Below the pieces are notes generated by a model. The model was not told the origin of the DNA and made no database searches. It was given only the letters and a program-made list of their open reading frames with translations. Positions 8,289-17,695 of a stretch of 50,137 nucleotides of DNA are shown one piece after another; the stretch's first letter is position 1; each line of letters opens with the position of its first letter. The position numbers and the translations under genes are program-made. The stretch comes from Ruminococcaceae bacterium UBA3903 (lineage in GTDB: Bacteria; Bacillota; Clostridia; Oscillospirales; Acutalibacteraceae), in assembly GCA_002391625.1 (NCBI GenBank), contig DGFJ01000026.1, positions 16,125-66,261 on the forward strand, written 5' to 3'.

Positions 8289-8317
8289 ATTATATAGTAG
8301 AAGTAAAGAAAATACAA
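8289..8317 (-). promoter_or_regulatory. Promoter of the scaffoldin gene
   Basis: Minus-strand TTGTAT (8312-8317), a 17-bp spacer and TATAAT (8289-8294). An 8-bp inverted repeat TGGAAACT/AGTTTCCA starts directly after the -10 box and ends directly before the ATG, enclosing the GGAGG ribosome-binding site. Confidence 0.65.
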
Positions 8318-8375
8318 CGTTTTTCATACAAGCTAAATAAAAATCGTGTAATATCACAAAAAACTGTGGCAATTT

Positions 8376-9389
8376 TTATACATCATAACCTTTTAAATTG
8401 TTAGATTGCCAGTTCCACGCATCCTTACACATATCATCTAGGTTCTTTTCTGCCTTCCATCCTAATACGTTAAAGGCCTTTGCAGGGTCAGCATAGCAGG
8501 TGGCTATATCACCGCTTCTACGTGGCTTTATTTCATATGGTATCTTAATATTATTTGACTTTTCAAAGGCATTAACAATGTCCAGCACGCTGTATCCAAC
8601 GCCTGTTCCTAGGTTAAATATCTCTGTTCCCTTATGCTTATCAGCATAGTCTATAGCGGCAACATGACCCTTTGCTAGGTCAACAACGTGTATATAATCA
8701 CGAACCCCTGTGCCGTCCGGTGTATCATAATCGTTGCCAAAAACCCCTAGCTTCTTCAGCTTGCCTGCGGCTACCTGTGTAATATATGGCAGCAGATTGT
8801 TTGGAATACCGTTAGGGTCCTCGCCTATTCGTCCACTTGGGTGTGCTCCAATAGGGTTAAAATATCTAAGCAAAACTATTGATAAGCTGCTGTTAGCTTT
8901 TGCACAATCAGTCAAAATTTGCTCATTCATTAGCTTTGTCCAGCCATATGGGTTGGTACAGCCAGTGTCCATGCCCTCTATCAGTGGCACAGTTTTGGGA
9001 ATACCGTAAACAGTAGCAGATGAGCTAAACACCAGATTGCTTACGCCGTGCTTTTCCATAACCTCTATTAGTGAAAAGGTGCTGTCCATATTGTTTTTGT
9101 AATACATTAATGGCTTTTCAACTGACTCGCCTACTGCTTTATAACCTGCAAAATGAATAACTGCATCTATATTTTCCTGTGTGAACAAACCGTCCAAAGC
9201 GGCCTTGTCAGCCACATCTATTTGGTAAAATGGAATTTCCTTACCAGTCAGCTGGTTTATTCTGTTAAGAACCTCAGGCTTACTGTTTGAAAAGTTGTCA
9301 GCGATTACAACATCATAGCCTGCTTTTGTCAACTCTATACAAGTATGACTGCCTATAAAGCCTGCACCGCCTGCAAGTAAAATTTTCAT
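8376..9389 (-). CDS. galE: UDP-glucose 4-epimerase
   Basis: The 337-residue product is of normal length for GalE, which interconverts UDP-glucose and UDP-galactose in the cytoplasm using bound NAD. The N-terminal Rossmann motif GGAGFIGSH, the Ser in SSSATVYG and the catalytic pair in NPYGWTK (Tyr-x-x-x-Lys) are all present. GAGG precedes the ATG. It sits between the dapL terminator and the scaffoldin promoter. No clear terminator separates it from the scaffoldin gene, so some read-through is possible. It would feed cell-wall or exopolysaccharide synthesis or galactose use. Confidence 0.95.
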   Translation of the reverse strand: MKILLAGGAGFIGSHTCIELTKAGYDVVIADNFSNSKPEVLNRINQLTGKEIPFYQIDVADKAALDGLFTQENIDAVIHFAGYKAVGESVEKPLMYYKNNMDSTFSLIEVMEKHGVSNLVFSSSATVYGIPKTVPLIEGMDTGCTNPYGWTKLMNEQILTDCAKANSSLSIVLLRYFNPIGAHPSGRIGEDPNGIPNNLLPYITQVAAGKLKKLGVFGNDYDTPDGTGVRDYIHVVDLAKGHVAAIDYADKHKGTEIFNLGTGVGYSVLDIVNAFEKSNNIKIPYEIKPRRSGDIATCYADPAKAFNVLGWKAEKNLDDMCKDAWNWQSNNLKGYDV

Positions 9390-9427
9390 GTGATTTCCTC
9401 TTTTCTAAAAAGTTTTGGGTAAAAAAC

Positions 9428-9454
9428 AAAGGAGAGCTGTATCAACTCTCCTTT
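9428..9454 (-). terminator. Terminator at the end of the carA-carB/dapF-pyrG-dapL run
   Basis: AAAGGAGAG and CTCTCCTTT form a perfect 9-bp stem over a 9-base loop, followed on the minus strand by GTTTTTT. It lies only 40 bases before galE. Confidence 0.85.
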
Positions 9455-9524
9455 GAATATTATTCTGTATATTAGAAGAATTGTCCAGCAACCTTGTTAG
9501 GACTATCTTACACTAATAAGACAA

Positions 9525-10703
9525 TTATTTCAATACATTTTTTATTCTGGCAACTGCCTCTTCTGTACCAGCCTTGTCACCAAAAGCAGTTAATCTAAAG
9601 TAGCCCTCGCCGTTTTTACCAAAGCCAGCACCAGGTGTACCTACCACATTTGCCTTTGTCAACAGCAGGTCAAAAAACTCCCAGCTTTTCATACCGTTAG
9701 GACATTTTAGCCATATGTAGGGTGAGTTTGTACCACCTGTGTACCATATGCCCAAATCCTCCAAAGCGCTGGCAATAATCCTTGCGTTTGCCTGATAATA
9801 AACAATGTTTTCTTTAATTTCCTTTTGTCCCTGCTCTGTAAATACAGCTGCTGCGCCACATTGTACAGGCCATGACACACCGTTAAACTTTGTAGCCTGT
9901 CTGCGGTACCACAGCTTATGCAGGTTTTTGCCGTCACGCTCCAGCTCCTTAGGAATAATTGTGTAGCCACAGCGTGTTCCTGTAAAGCCAGCAGTTTTTG
10001 AAAGGGAACAAAACTCAATAGCACAGGTTCTAGCACCCTCTATTTCAAAAATGCTTCGTGGTAAATCCTCTGTTATAAAGGCTTCATAGGCAGCATCAAA
10101 CAAAATAACTGCATCCTGCTTGTTAGCATAATCAACCCACTTTTTCAGCTGTTCTCTTGTATAAACAGAGCCTGTTGGGTTGTTAGGTGAACACAGATAT
10201 ATAATATCTGCCTGTTGATTTTCATCAGGCATAGCTGAAAAGCCGTTTGCCTCGTTAGAATCTGCATATATAATCCTTCTGCCAGCCATCAGATTGGTAT
10301 CAACATATACTGGGTAAACAGGGTCAGTTACCAAAACAGTGTTGTCCATAGCAAAGATATCCCCAATGTTGCCACAGTCGCTTTTAGCACCGTCGCTTAC
10401 GAATATCTCATGGGCGTCTACTGTTACGCCATGACCCCTATAGTAATTAGATATTGCTTCTCTTAAAAAAGCGTAGCCCTCATAGTCGGGATAGCCCTTA
10501 AAGCTTTCCTTTTTTCCCAGCTCCTCTGCACCCTTTATCATAGCATCTACTACCACTGGTGCTAAGGGCAGGGTAACATCCCCAATACCTAGTCTAATAA
10601 CATCCTTGTCAGGGTTGCTTTGTGTATATTGGTTCACTCTCTTAGCTATCTCTGCGAACAGATAGCTAGGTACCATGTTGTCAAAATTCCCATTAATTTT
10701 CAT
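9525..10703 (-). CDS. dapL: LL-diaminopimelate aminotransferase
   Basis: The 392-residue PLP enzyme converts tetrahydrodipicolinate directly to LL-diaminopimelate, the short lysine/peptidoglycan route. It shows the class I aminotransferase fold with the N-terminal region MKINGNFDNMVPSYLF typical of DapL, IRLGIGDVTLPL, the SDGAKSDCGN cofactor loop, SPNNPTGS and the PLP-lysine segment CSLSKTAGFTGTR. It follows pyrG by 42 bases and is the last gene before a strong terminator. The next enzyme of the pathway, DapF, is encoded two genes upstream as a fusion to CarB, so the run joins pyrimidine and lysine genes. Confidence 0.95.
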   Translation of the reverse strand: MKINGNFDNMVPSYLFAEIAKRVNQYTQSNPDKDVIRLGIGDVTLPLAPVVVDAMIKGAEELGKKESFKGYPDYEGYAFLREAISNYYRGHGVTVDAHEIFVSDGAKSDCGNIGDIFAMDNTVLVTDPVYPVYVDTNLMAGRRIIYADSNEANGFSAMPDENQQADIIYLCSPNNPTGSVYTREQLKKWVDYANKQDAVILFDAAYEAFITEDLPRSIFEIEGARTCAIEFCSLSKTAGFTGTRCGYTIIPKELERDGKNLHKLWYRRQATKFNGVSWPVQCGAAAVFTEQGQKEIKENIVYYQANARIIASALEDLGIWYTGGTNSPYIWLKCPNGMKSWEFFDLLLTKANVVGTPGAGFGKNGEGYFRLTAFGDKAGTEEAVARIKNVLK

Positions 10704-10746
10704 ATGCTTCGACCTTTCTGAATTATACTGTGAAAAACTAGAATGA

Positions 10747-12354
10747 TTATCTTCTGTTTTCCAAGGATGCCTTTACGAAATCCCTGAATAATGGGTGAGC
10801 CTTTTGTGGACGGCTCTTAAATTCTGGGTGATATTGTACGCCGATATAGAACTTATTAGCTGGAATTTCCACAGCCTCTACCAGCATTCCGTTTGGTGAG
10901 GTACCGGTAACCACCATGCCAGCCTGTTCAAACTCTTCCCTATAATCATTGTTAAACTCGTAACGATGACGGTGACGTTCAGCAATATCCTTATCCTTAT
11001 ATGAATTTGCCATAATAGAATTGCTTTTAATTTTACAAGGATAAGCACCTAAACGCATAGTACCGCCCTTTGTTACAATGCCCTTTTGGTCAGGCATTAG
11101 GTCGATAACCTTGTGCTTTGACTCAGCGTCAAACTCACCAGAATTGGCATCGTCCATTTTTAGCACGTCACGGGCAAATTCTATAACAGCTGTTTGCATA
11201 CCTAAACAGATGCCCAAATACGGCACATCGTTTTCCCTAGCAAACCTAGCGGCAGTTATTTTACCATCTACACCTCTATCACCAAAGCCACCTGGTACTA
11301 AAATACCGTCACAGTCCCCTAAAAGCTCCTTAACTGTGTATTCGGTTACCAGCTCAGCATCTATCCACTGGATGTCAACCTTTGCGGAATTTTCATAGCC
11401 TGCATGGTTCAGTGCCTCGGCTACTGACAGGTAAGCATCATGCAGCTGGACATACTTACCAACTAAAGCAATCCTTACTGTTTCGGTTCTGGATTCAATA
11501 CGTTTTATCATATCCATCCATTCGGACATATCGCCCTTTTTACATTCTAAGCTAAGCTCCCTGCAAACAATGTCGGAAAAATTGTGTTCCTCTAACATTA
11601 ATGGTGCTTGATATAAAACAGGCAGCGTAATATTTTCAATAACACAATCTGGCTTAACGTTACAGAACAAGGCAATCTTCTTAAAGATACCCTCGTCGAT
11701 AGGCTCGTCACAACGTAAAACAATTATATCTGGGTTAATACCAATGGAACGCAGCTCCTTAACGCTGTGCTGTGTAGGCTTTGACTTATGCTCTCCAGAG
11801 CTTTTTAGATATGGAACCAGTGTAACGTGTATAAATATACAGTTTTCTGCACCCACCTCTAGGGACACCTGACGGATAGCCTCTAGGAACGGCTGGCTTT
11901 CTATGTCACCTACTGTACCACCAATTTCGGTGATAACAACCTCTGCCTGTGACCTTTCGCCAACGCTGTATATAAAGTTTTTAATCTCATTGGTGATATG
12001 TGGGATAACCTGTACGGTTTGACCCAAATATTCACCCTTTCTTTCCTTATCCAAAACATTTGAATACACCTTACCAGTTGTAAGGTTAGAAAACTTATTC
12101 AGGTTTTCATCTATAAAACGCTCATAGTGACCAAGGTCAAGGTCTGTTTCTGCACCGTCCTCTGTTACATAAACCTCACCGTGCTGATAAGGACTCATTG
12201 TGCCTGGGTCAACATTTATATACGGGTCTAGCTTTTGTGCTGTTATTTTTAATCCTCTGGATTTTAGCAGCCGTCCTAAGGACGCCGCTGTAATGCCCTT
12301 GCCTAGTCCAGATACAACTCCGCCAGTAACGAAAATATACTTAGTAGTAGCCAT
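10747..12354 (-). CDS. pyrG: CTP synthase
   Basis: The 535-residue enzyme makes CTP from UTP, ATP and glutamine. The N-terminal synthetase domain has KYIFVTGGVVSGLGKG and DPYINVDPGTMSPYQHGEV. The C-terminal class I glutaminase domain has the nucleophile in YLGICLGMQ and the His-Glu pair in GVQYHPEF. The start is set at MATTKYIF, which has AGGGA six bases upstream; the longer reading starts on the ribosome-binding site. It follows the carB-dapF gene by 24 bases, consistent with one pyrimidine transcript. Confidence 0.96.
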   Translation of the reverse strand: MATTKYIFVTGGVVSGLGKGITAASLGRLLKSRGLKITAQKLDPYINVDPGTMSPYQHGEVYVTEDGAETDLDLGHYERFIDENLNKFSNLTTGKVYSNVLDKERKGEYLGQTVQVIPHITNEIKNFIYSVGERSQAEVVITEIGGTVGDIESQPFLEAIRQVSLEVGAENCIFIHVTLVPYLKSSGEHKSKPTQHSVKELRSIGINPDIIVLRCDEPIDEGIFKKIALFCNVKPDCVIENITLPVLYQAPLMLEEHNFSDIVCRELSLECKKGDMSEWMDMIKRIESRTETVRIALVGKYVQLHDAYLSVAEALNHAGYENSAKVDIQWIDAELVTEYTVKELLGDCDGILVPGGFGDRGVDGKITAARFARENDVPYLGICLGMQTAVIEFARDVLKMDDANSGEFDAESKHKVIDLMPDQKGIVTKGGTMRLGAYPCKIKSNSIMANSYKDKDIAERHRHRYEFNNDYREEFEQAGMVVTGTSPNGMLVEAVEIPANKFYIGVQYHPEFKSRPQKAHPLFRDFVKASLENRR

Positions 12355-12378
12355 AAACATTCCCTCTCATTAATTCAA

Positions 12379-15300
12379 TCAAATTTCTACTGTACCATCA
12401 AATACTCTGTCTGCTGCACCTGTCATATACACTGTATCATCAGTATATTTAATAATCAGGTCACCGCCCTTTAAGCGTACTGTAATGTCCTCATTCTTTT
12501 TACAAAAACCATTCTCTACTGCTGCTACAGCTACTGCACAGGCACCTGTACCACAAGCCCATGTTTCGCCACTGCCACGCTCCCATACACGCATTTTGAT
12601 TGTGTTTTCATCAATAACCTTTACAAACTCTGTGTTAACACGCTCTGGGAACATGGGGTCAAACTCAAATTTAGGTCCAATGTCCTCTATATCAATAGCA
12701 TCTACACTGTTTACAAATACCACACAGTGTGGGTTGCCCATGGATACACAGGTAATGCTGTAATCACTGCCGTCTATTTTAACAGGCTGGTTTATAACCT
12801 TTTCCATATCCATAGCTACAGGGATGTTCTGAGGGTTTAGCTCTGCCTTGCCCATATCAACACGCACCTGTCTAACCTCGCCGTCCTGTCTGTAAACCTT
12901 TAGTGTTTTTATACCGCTTAGTGTTTCTACTGTAATTTTTTCCTTGTTAATATCAACCATATTGTGGTCATACAGGAACTTACCAACGCAGCGAATACCG
13001 TTACCACACATTTTACCCTCTGAACCATCTAGGTTAAACATACGCATTTTAGCGTCTGCTACATCTGATGGACAAATAAGGATAACACCGTCACCGCCTA
13101 CTCCGTAACGTCTGTCAGACAAACGTACGCTTAAGCCCTCTGGGTTGTTAATTTTCTGGTCAAAGCAGTTAAAGTAAATGTAGTCATTGCCACAGCCCTG
13201 CATTTTTGTAAAATGATACTTCATCTTCTCGCTCCTCATATTGTTAATATCCACTAGCTCTGTGCTGTACTGTGAATATCTGCTGCGCAGGCTGTCAACC
13301 AAAGCGTTAGCAGTATCTATTGAGGTTAAGCATGGAATGTTTCTTTCTACTGTTTTTCTGCGGATTTTTACGCTGTCCCTGGTTGGGATACGACCCTTTG
13401 ATGAGGTGGAAATAACGTAGCTTATTTTACCGCTTTCTATTAGCTTAATTGTATTATTAGTTCTGGATTCGTGAATTTTCTTAACCTCGATAGGCTCTAT
13501 GCCATACTCCTTTAGTATTTCAGCTGTACCCGATGTAGCATAAATTTCAAAGCCTAGCTCAGCAAATTTTTTGGCTGTGTCGCCTATTTCCGGCTTGTCA
13601 CTGTTACGAACAGTAATCAGCACACCGCCCTCTTTTGTCATTTTGTAGCCTGCACCGATTAAGCCCTTGTACAATGCCTCCTCTAACGTGCCTGCTATAC
13701 CTAAAACCTCACCTGTTGACTTCATCTCTGGACCTAGGTGGTTATCAACATTTATCAGCTTTTCAAAGGAGAACACTGGCACCTTAACCGCTACATATGG
13801 GGATTTTTTGTATAAGCCTGTTCCATAGCCCATATCCTTTAGCTTTTCACCAAGCATTGCCCTTGTTGCCAAATCTACCATTGGCACACCTGTAACCTTA
13901 CTGATATATGGAATTGTACGGGAGGAACGTGGGTTAACCTCTATAACATAAAGGTCATTTTTGTAAATTAGATACTGAATATTTACAAGTCCCTTTGTGT
14001 TCAGTGACAAAGCCAAGTCCTTTGAGCTTTTTACAATAATCTTTGTCATTTTGTCGCTGATGTTCCAAGCTGGATATACAGCAATAGAGTCACCAGAGTG
14101 AATGCCTGCACGCTCAATATGCTCCATAATACCAGGAATAAGTATATCCTCACCGTCACATATAGCGTCTACCTCTATTTCTGTACCCATTAGGTACTTA
14201 TCTATCAAAATAGGATTTTCTATATTCTGTGACAGAATAATAGCCATATACTCTACTATGTCGTCCTCGTTATAGGCAATAATCATATTTTGACCGCCCA
14301 AAACATATGATGGACGCATTAAAACAGGATAACCAACCTTATCGGCAGCCTCTAGGGCTTCCTCGGTGGACATAACCGTAACGCCACAGGGACGCTTAAT
14401 GTGATGCTTTTCCAACAGCTCGTCAAAACGCTCTCTGTCCTCTGCCATATCTATGCTGTCAGCTGATGTACCCAAAATGTTTACACCGTGGTCGCTTAAA
14501 TACTGTGTTAGCTTGATGGCTGTTTGACCACCAAAGGCAACAACAACGCCGTATGGGTTCTCGGTTTTTATAATACCCATTACGTCCTCATTGGTTAGTG
14601 GCTCAAAGTACAGTCTGTCAGCTGTGTCAAAGTCTGTTGATACTGTTTCTGGGTTGTTGTTAACAATAACTACCTCGTAGCCTGCCTCCTTTAACGCCCA
14701 TACACAGTGAACAGAAGCATAGTCAAACTCTATACCCTGTCCAATTCTGATAGGGCCAGAGCCGAATACTATTATAGTCTTTTTGTCAGTTTTGTTTTCC
14801 TGTATAAACTCCTCTGCCTCATTTTCTGTATCATAGGTAGAGTAGAAGTAAGGCGTTTCAGCAGCGAACTCAGCCGCACAGGTATCAACCATTTTATATA
14901 CTGGTGTTTCGTGGCTTGTTATTTCACAGCCACTAAACTTTGTGATAACCCTGTCCATGTAGCCCATGGTTTTTGCCTTGTGGTAAAGCTCTGGTGTTAG
15001 ACTGCCTTTTTTCAGCTCATTGTCCATATTAACTAGCTTTACTAATTTTTCTAAGAACCATTCATCTATTAATGTAATGCTATGAATTTCGTCTACTGTA
15101 TAGCCACGTTTTAACGCCTCATATACACAGAATAATCTTTCATCATCACAAACGCTTAGCTTGTTTTTAAGGGCTTGATTTGTCATAGCAATAAATTTGT
15201 CGCTGTTTAAGGTATCGTGAGAAATCTCTGCACCACGAACAGCCTTCATAATAGCCTGTTCAAAGGTAGGTGCTATTGCCATAACCTCTCCTGTTGCTTT

Positions 15301-16428
15301 CATTTGAGTGCCCAGCAAACGTTTAGCATATACAAATTTGTCAAAAGGCCATTTGGGAAATTTAACAACTACATAGTCCAGCGCTGGCTCAAAGCAAGCG
15401 TAGGTGTTGCCTGTTACAGCGTTTTTAATCTCACTTAGGTTGTAACCAATAGCAATCTTAGCCGCAACCTTTGCAATTGGGTAGCCTGTTGCCTTTGATG
15501 CCAGGGCGGATGAACGTGATACTCTGGGGTTAACCTCAATTACAGAATATTCCATGCTTTCAGGGTTTAAAGCAAACTGACAGTTACAGCCACCCTCTAC
15601 ACCTAAAGCAGAAATAATGTTTAGTGACGCACTTCTCAGCATCTGGTATTCCTTATCTGCCAATGTAACAGCAGGTGCTATAACTATGCTGTCACCTGTA
15701 TGAACACCAACAGGGTCAAAGTTTTCCATGGAGCATACGGTTATAACATTGCCCATGCTGTCACGCATAACCTCAAACTCTATCTCCTTCCAGCCCGCTA
15801 TACATCTTTCAACCAACACCTGTGTAATAGGTGAAAGCTCCAATCCGTTAGAGGTAATTTCACGTAGCTCTGCTTCATTGTTAACAATACCGCCGCCTGT
15901 ACCCCCTAGAGTAAAGGCTGGTCTAATAATAACAGGATAGCCAATTTCATCTGCAAAGGATACTGCGCTTTCTACGTCGTTAACTACCACAGACGGAATA
16001 ACAGGCTGACCTATCTCCTCCATAGTATCCTTGAACATTTGTCTGTCCTCTGCCTTGTCAATAGTCAGAGGGTTAGCACCCAACAGCTTTACGTTGTTTT
16101 CCTCTAAAAAGCCCTCCTTTGCCAGCTGCATTGACAATGTTAAGCCTGTTTGTCCCCCTAGGGTAGACAATAAGCTGTCTGGCTTTTCCTTTTGGATAAC
16201 TCTTTTTACCGTTTCCAATGTTAAAGGCTCTATATATATTTTATCCGCCATAGCGTTGTCTGTCATAATTGTAGCAGGGTTAGAGTTAATTAGAATAACC
16301 TCTAGGCCCTCTTCCTTTAAGGCTCTGCACGCCTGAGTACCAGCATAGTCAAACTCTGCTGCCTGTCCTATAACAATAGGTCCTGAACCTATTACCATTA
16401 CTCTTTTTATATCCTTGTTAAGTGGCAT
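12379..16428 (-). CDS. carB-dapF: Fused carbamoyl-phosphate synthase large chain and diaminopimelate epimerase (CarB-DapF)
   Basis: One uninterrupted frame of 1349 residues. Residues 1-1068 are a complete CarB: two ATP-grasp halves each starting with a GSGPI..GQ..EFDYA loop and a C-terminal MGS-like regulatory domain ending TELVDINNMR, matching the usual length of about 1070. Residues about 1069-1349 are a complete DapF with both catalytic cysteines (MCGNGIRC and ACGTGACA) and MQGCGNDY. No stop codon separates them. At the junction an AGGAG at 13236-13232 lies seven bases before an in-frame ATG at 13224, so a free DapF could also be made by internal initiation. CarB works with CarA encoded just upstream. 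AAAGG nine bases before the ATG at 16428 favours that start. Confidence 0.9.
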   Translation of the reverse strand: MPLNKDIKRVMVIGSGPIVIGQAAEFDYAGTQACRALKEEGLEVILINSNPATIMTDNAMADKIYIEPLTLETVKRVIQKEKPDSLLSTLGGQTGLTLSMQLAKEGFLEENNVKLLGANPLTIDKAEDRQMFKDTMEEIGQPVIPSVVVNDVESAVSFADEIGYPVIIRPAFTLGGTGGGIVNNEAELREITSNGLELSPITQVLVERCIAGWKEIEFEVMRDSMGNVITVCSMENFDPVGVHTGDSIVIAPAVTLADKEYQMLRSASLNIISALGVEGGCNCQFALNPESMEYSVIEVNPRVSRSSALASKATGYPIAKVAAKIAIGYNLSEIKNAVTGNTYACFEPALDYVVVKFPKWPFDKFVYAKRLLGTQMKATGEVMAIAPTFEQAIMKAVRGAEISHDTLNSDKFIAMTNQALKNKLSVCDDERLFCVYEALKRGYTVDEIHSITLIDEWFLEKLVKLVNMDNELKKGSLTPELYHKAKTMGYMDRVITKFSGCEITSHETPVYKMVDTCAAEFAAETPYFYSTYDTENEAEEFIQENKTDKKTIIVFGSGPIRIGQGIEFDYASVHCVWALKEAGYEVVIVNNNPETVSTDFDTADRLYFEPLTNEDVMGIIKTENPYGVVVAFGGQTAIKLTQYLSDHGVNILGTSADSIDMAEDRERFDELLEKHHIKRPCGVTVMSTEEALEAADKVGYPVLMRPSYVLGGQNMIIAYNEDDIVEYMAIILSQNIENPILIDKYLMGTEIEVDAICDGEDILIPGIMEHIERAGIHSGDSIAVYPAWNISDKMTKIIVKSSKDLALSLNTKGLVNIQYLIYKNDLYVIEVNPRSSRTIPYISKVTGVPMVDLATRAMLGEKLKDMGYGTGLYKKSPYVAVKVPVFSFEKLINVDNHLGPEMKSTGEVLGIAGTLEEALYKGLIGAGYKMTKEGGVLITVRNSDKPEIGDTAKKFAELGFEIYATSGTAEILKEYGIEPIEVKKIHESRTNNTIKLIESGKISYVISTSSKGRIPTRDSVKIRRKTVERNIPCLTSIDTANALVDSLRSRYSQYSTELVDINNMRSEKMKYHFTKMQGCGNDYIYFNCFDQKINNPEGLSVRLSDRRYGVGGDGVILICPSDVADAKMRMFNLDGSEGKMCGNGIRCVGKFLYDHNMVDINKEKITVETLSGIKTLKVYRQDGEVRQVRVDMGKAELNPQNIPVAMDMEKVINQPVKIDGSDYSITCVSMGNPHCVVFVNSVDAIDIEDIGPKFEFDPMFPERVNTEFVKVIDENTIKMRVWERGSGETWACGTGACAVAVAAVENGFCKKNEDITVRLKGGDLIIKYTDDTVYMTGAADRVFDGTVEI
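13222..13236 (-). promoter_or_regulatory. Internal ribosome-binding site and start codon for dapF inside the fusion
   Basis: On the minus strand AGGAG, seven bases and ATGAAG, exactly at the CarB/DapF domain border. This looks like the original dapF initiation region, still intact. Confidence 0.6.
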
Positions 16429-16519
16429 AAATAACATCCTTTCCCGTGGAGCGTATTTTACGGTTCTTTTCCAATAGCATAATGATGCCTATGGTCATTA
16501 AAGCGTTAACTTACATATA

Positions 16520-17593
16520 TTACTTTTTCATAATTTCAATAAACTTATCAAACAAAAATTCAGAATCCCGTGGTCCACCGCAGGCCTCAGGGTGGAACTG
16601 TACAGAAAATGCGGGCATATTAGTGTAGGTTACACCCTCACAGGTACCATCGTTGGCATTTACAAAGCTCTCCTTGGCGGTTGCAGGCAGGCTGCTGCTT
16701 ACTACTGCATAGCCATGGTTTTGGCTGGTAATGTACACTCTGCCTGTTTCTACATCTGTAGCAGGCTGGTTAGCTCCTCTGTGACCGTATTTTAGCTTTT
16801 CAGTGGCAGCACCCTGTGACAAAGCCATTAGCTGATGACCTAAGCAAATACCAAAGGTTGGTATCTTTTTTTCACACAGCTTTTTAAGCTCATTTATAAT
16901 ATCCTGATTTTCCTGTGGGTCACCAGGGCCATTTGACAGCATAATACCGTCAGGGTTCATTGCCATTATATCCTCTGCTGTAGCAGTGCTTGGGAACTCT
17001 GTAACGTTACAGCCCCTTTTCAGCAGGGAGCTTCTAATATTCCTTTTTGCTCCAAAATCCCATAAAGCAACGTTAAGCTGTGGTGCTTCCGCTGTAAAGT
17101 CTTCCTTTTCTTTACAGGTTACGCTTTTTACAGCGTTAACAACCTTGTAGCCCTTTATTTCTTCTAAGTCTTTTTCCAGATTGTTAATGTTATCTGTGAT
17201 TTTGCAGTTCATTACCCCATATTCTCTAACAATTCTTGTTAAAGCTCTTGTGTCTATTCCGTATATGCCAGGGATGTTACACTCTTTTAAAAAGGTGTCA
17301 AGAGTACCCTCACAACGGAAGTTAGAAGGTTCTTGACACCTATTGCGTACTATATATGCCTTTAAAGCAGGCACTGCACTTTCAAAATCAGAGGGAATTA
17401 CCCCGTAATTTCCAATTAAAGGAAATGTTTGAATGACAACCTGTCCATAATAACTAGGGTCTGTAAGAGTCTCCAAATATCCGGTCATAGCAGTTGTAAA
17501 AACCAACTCACCGGTTACCTCGTGCATTGCACCAAAACCTTTACCCTCAAAAACCTTGCCGTTTTCCAAAATCAAAAATGATTTGCGGCTCAT
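16520..17593 (-). CDS. carA: Carbamoyl-phosphate synthase small chain (glutaminase)
   Basis: The 357-residue subunit hydrolyses glutamine and passes ammonia to CarB for carbamoyl phosphate, feeding pyrimidines and arginine. It has the N-terminal CarA domain (LILENGKVFEGKGFG, TGYLETLTDPSYYGQ) and a C-terminal class I amidotransferase with Cys in GICLGHQ and the His-Glu pair in FHPEACGG. The start is taken at MSRKSF. It precedes carB-dapF by about 90 bases and follows the ANTAR regulator gene by about 80 bases. No strong terminator separates it from the regulator, so co-transcription is possible. Confidence 0.95.
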   Translation of the reverse strand: MSRKSFLILENGKVFEGKGFGAMHEVTGELVFTTAMTGYLETLTDPSYYGQVVIQTFPLIGNYGVIPSDFESAVPALKAYIVRNRCQEPSNFRCEGTLDTFLKECNIPGIYGIDTRALTRIVREYGVMNCKITDNINNLEKDLEEIKGYKVVNAVKSVTCKEKEDFTAEAPQLNVALWDFGAKRNIRSSLLKRGCNVTEFPSTATAEDIMAMNPDGIMLSNGPGDPQENQDIINELKKLCEKKIPTFGICLGHQLMALSQGAATEKLKYGHRGANQPATDVETGRVYITSQNHGYAVVSSSLPATAKESFVNANDGTCEGVTYTNMPAFSVQFHPEACGGPRDSEFLFDKFIEIMKK

Positions 17594-17667
17594 TCTACCA
17601 ATCCCTTTCCACAACTAATTTTTTGTACTTACTAAGTAATATAAGTAAATTGCAGAGGGCAGCACAT

Positions 17668-17695
17668 ATAAGGCATTAAGCCTCATATGTGTTAA
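17668..17695 (-). other. Hairpin spanning the regulator stop codon
   Basis: CACATATGAGGC and GCCTTATATGTG pair on the minus strand with the TAA stop in the loop. There is no T-tract, so it is not a convincing terminator. It could be an mRNA processing or stability element between the regulator and carA. Confidence 0.4.
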
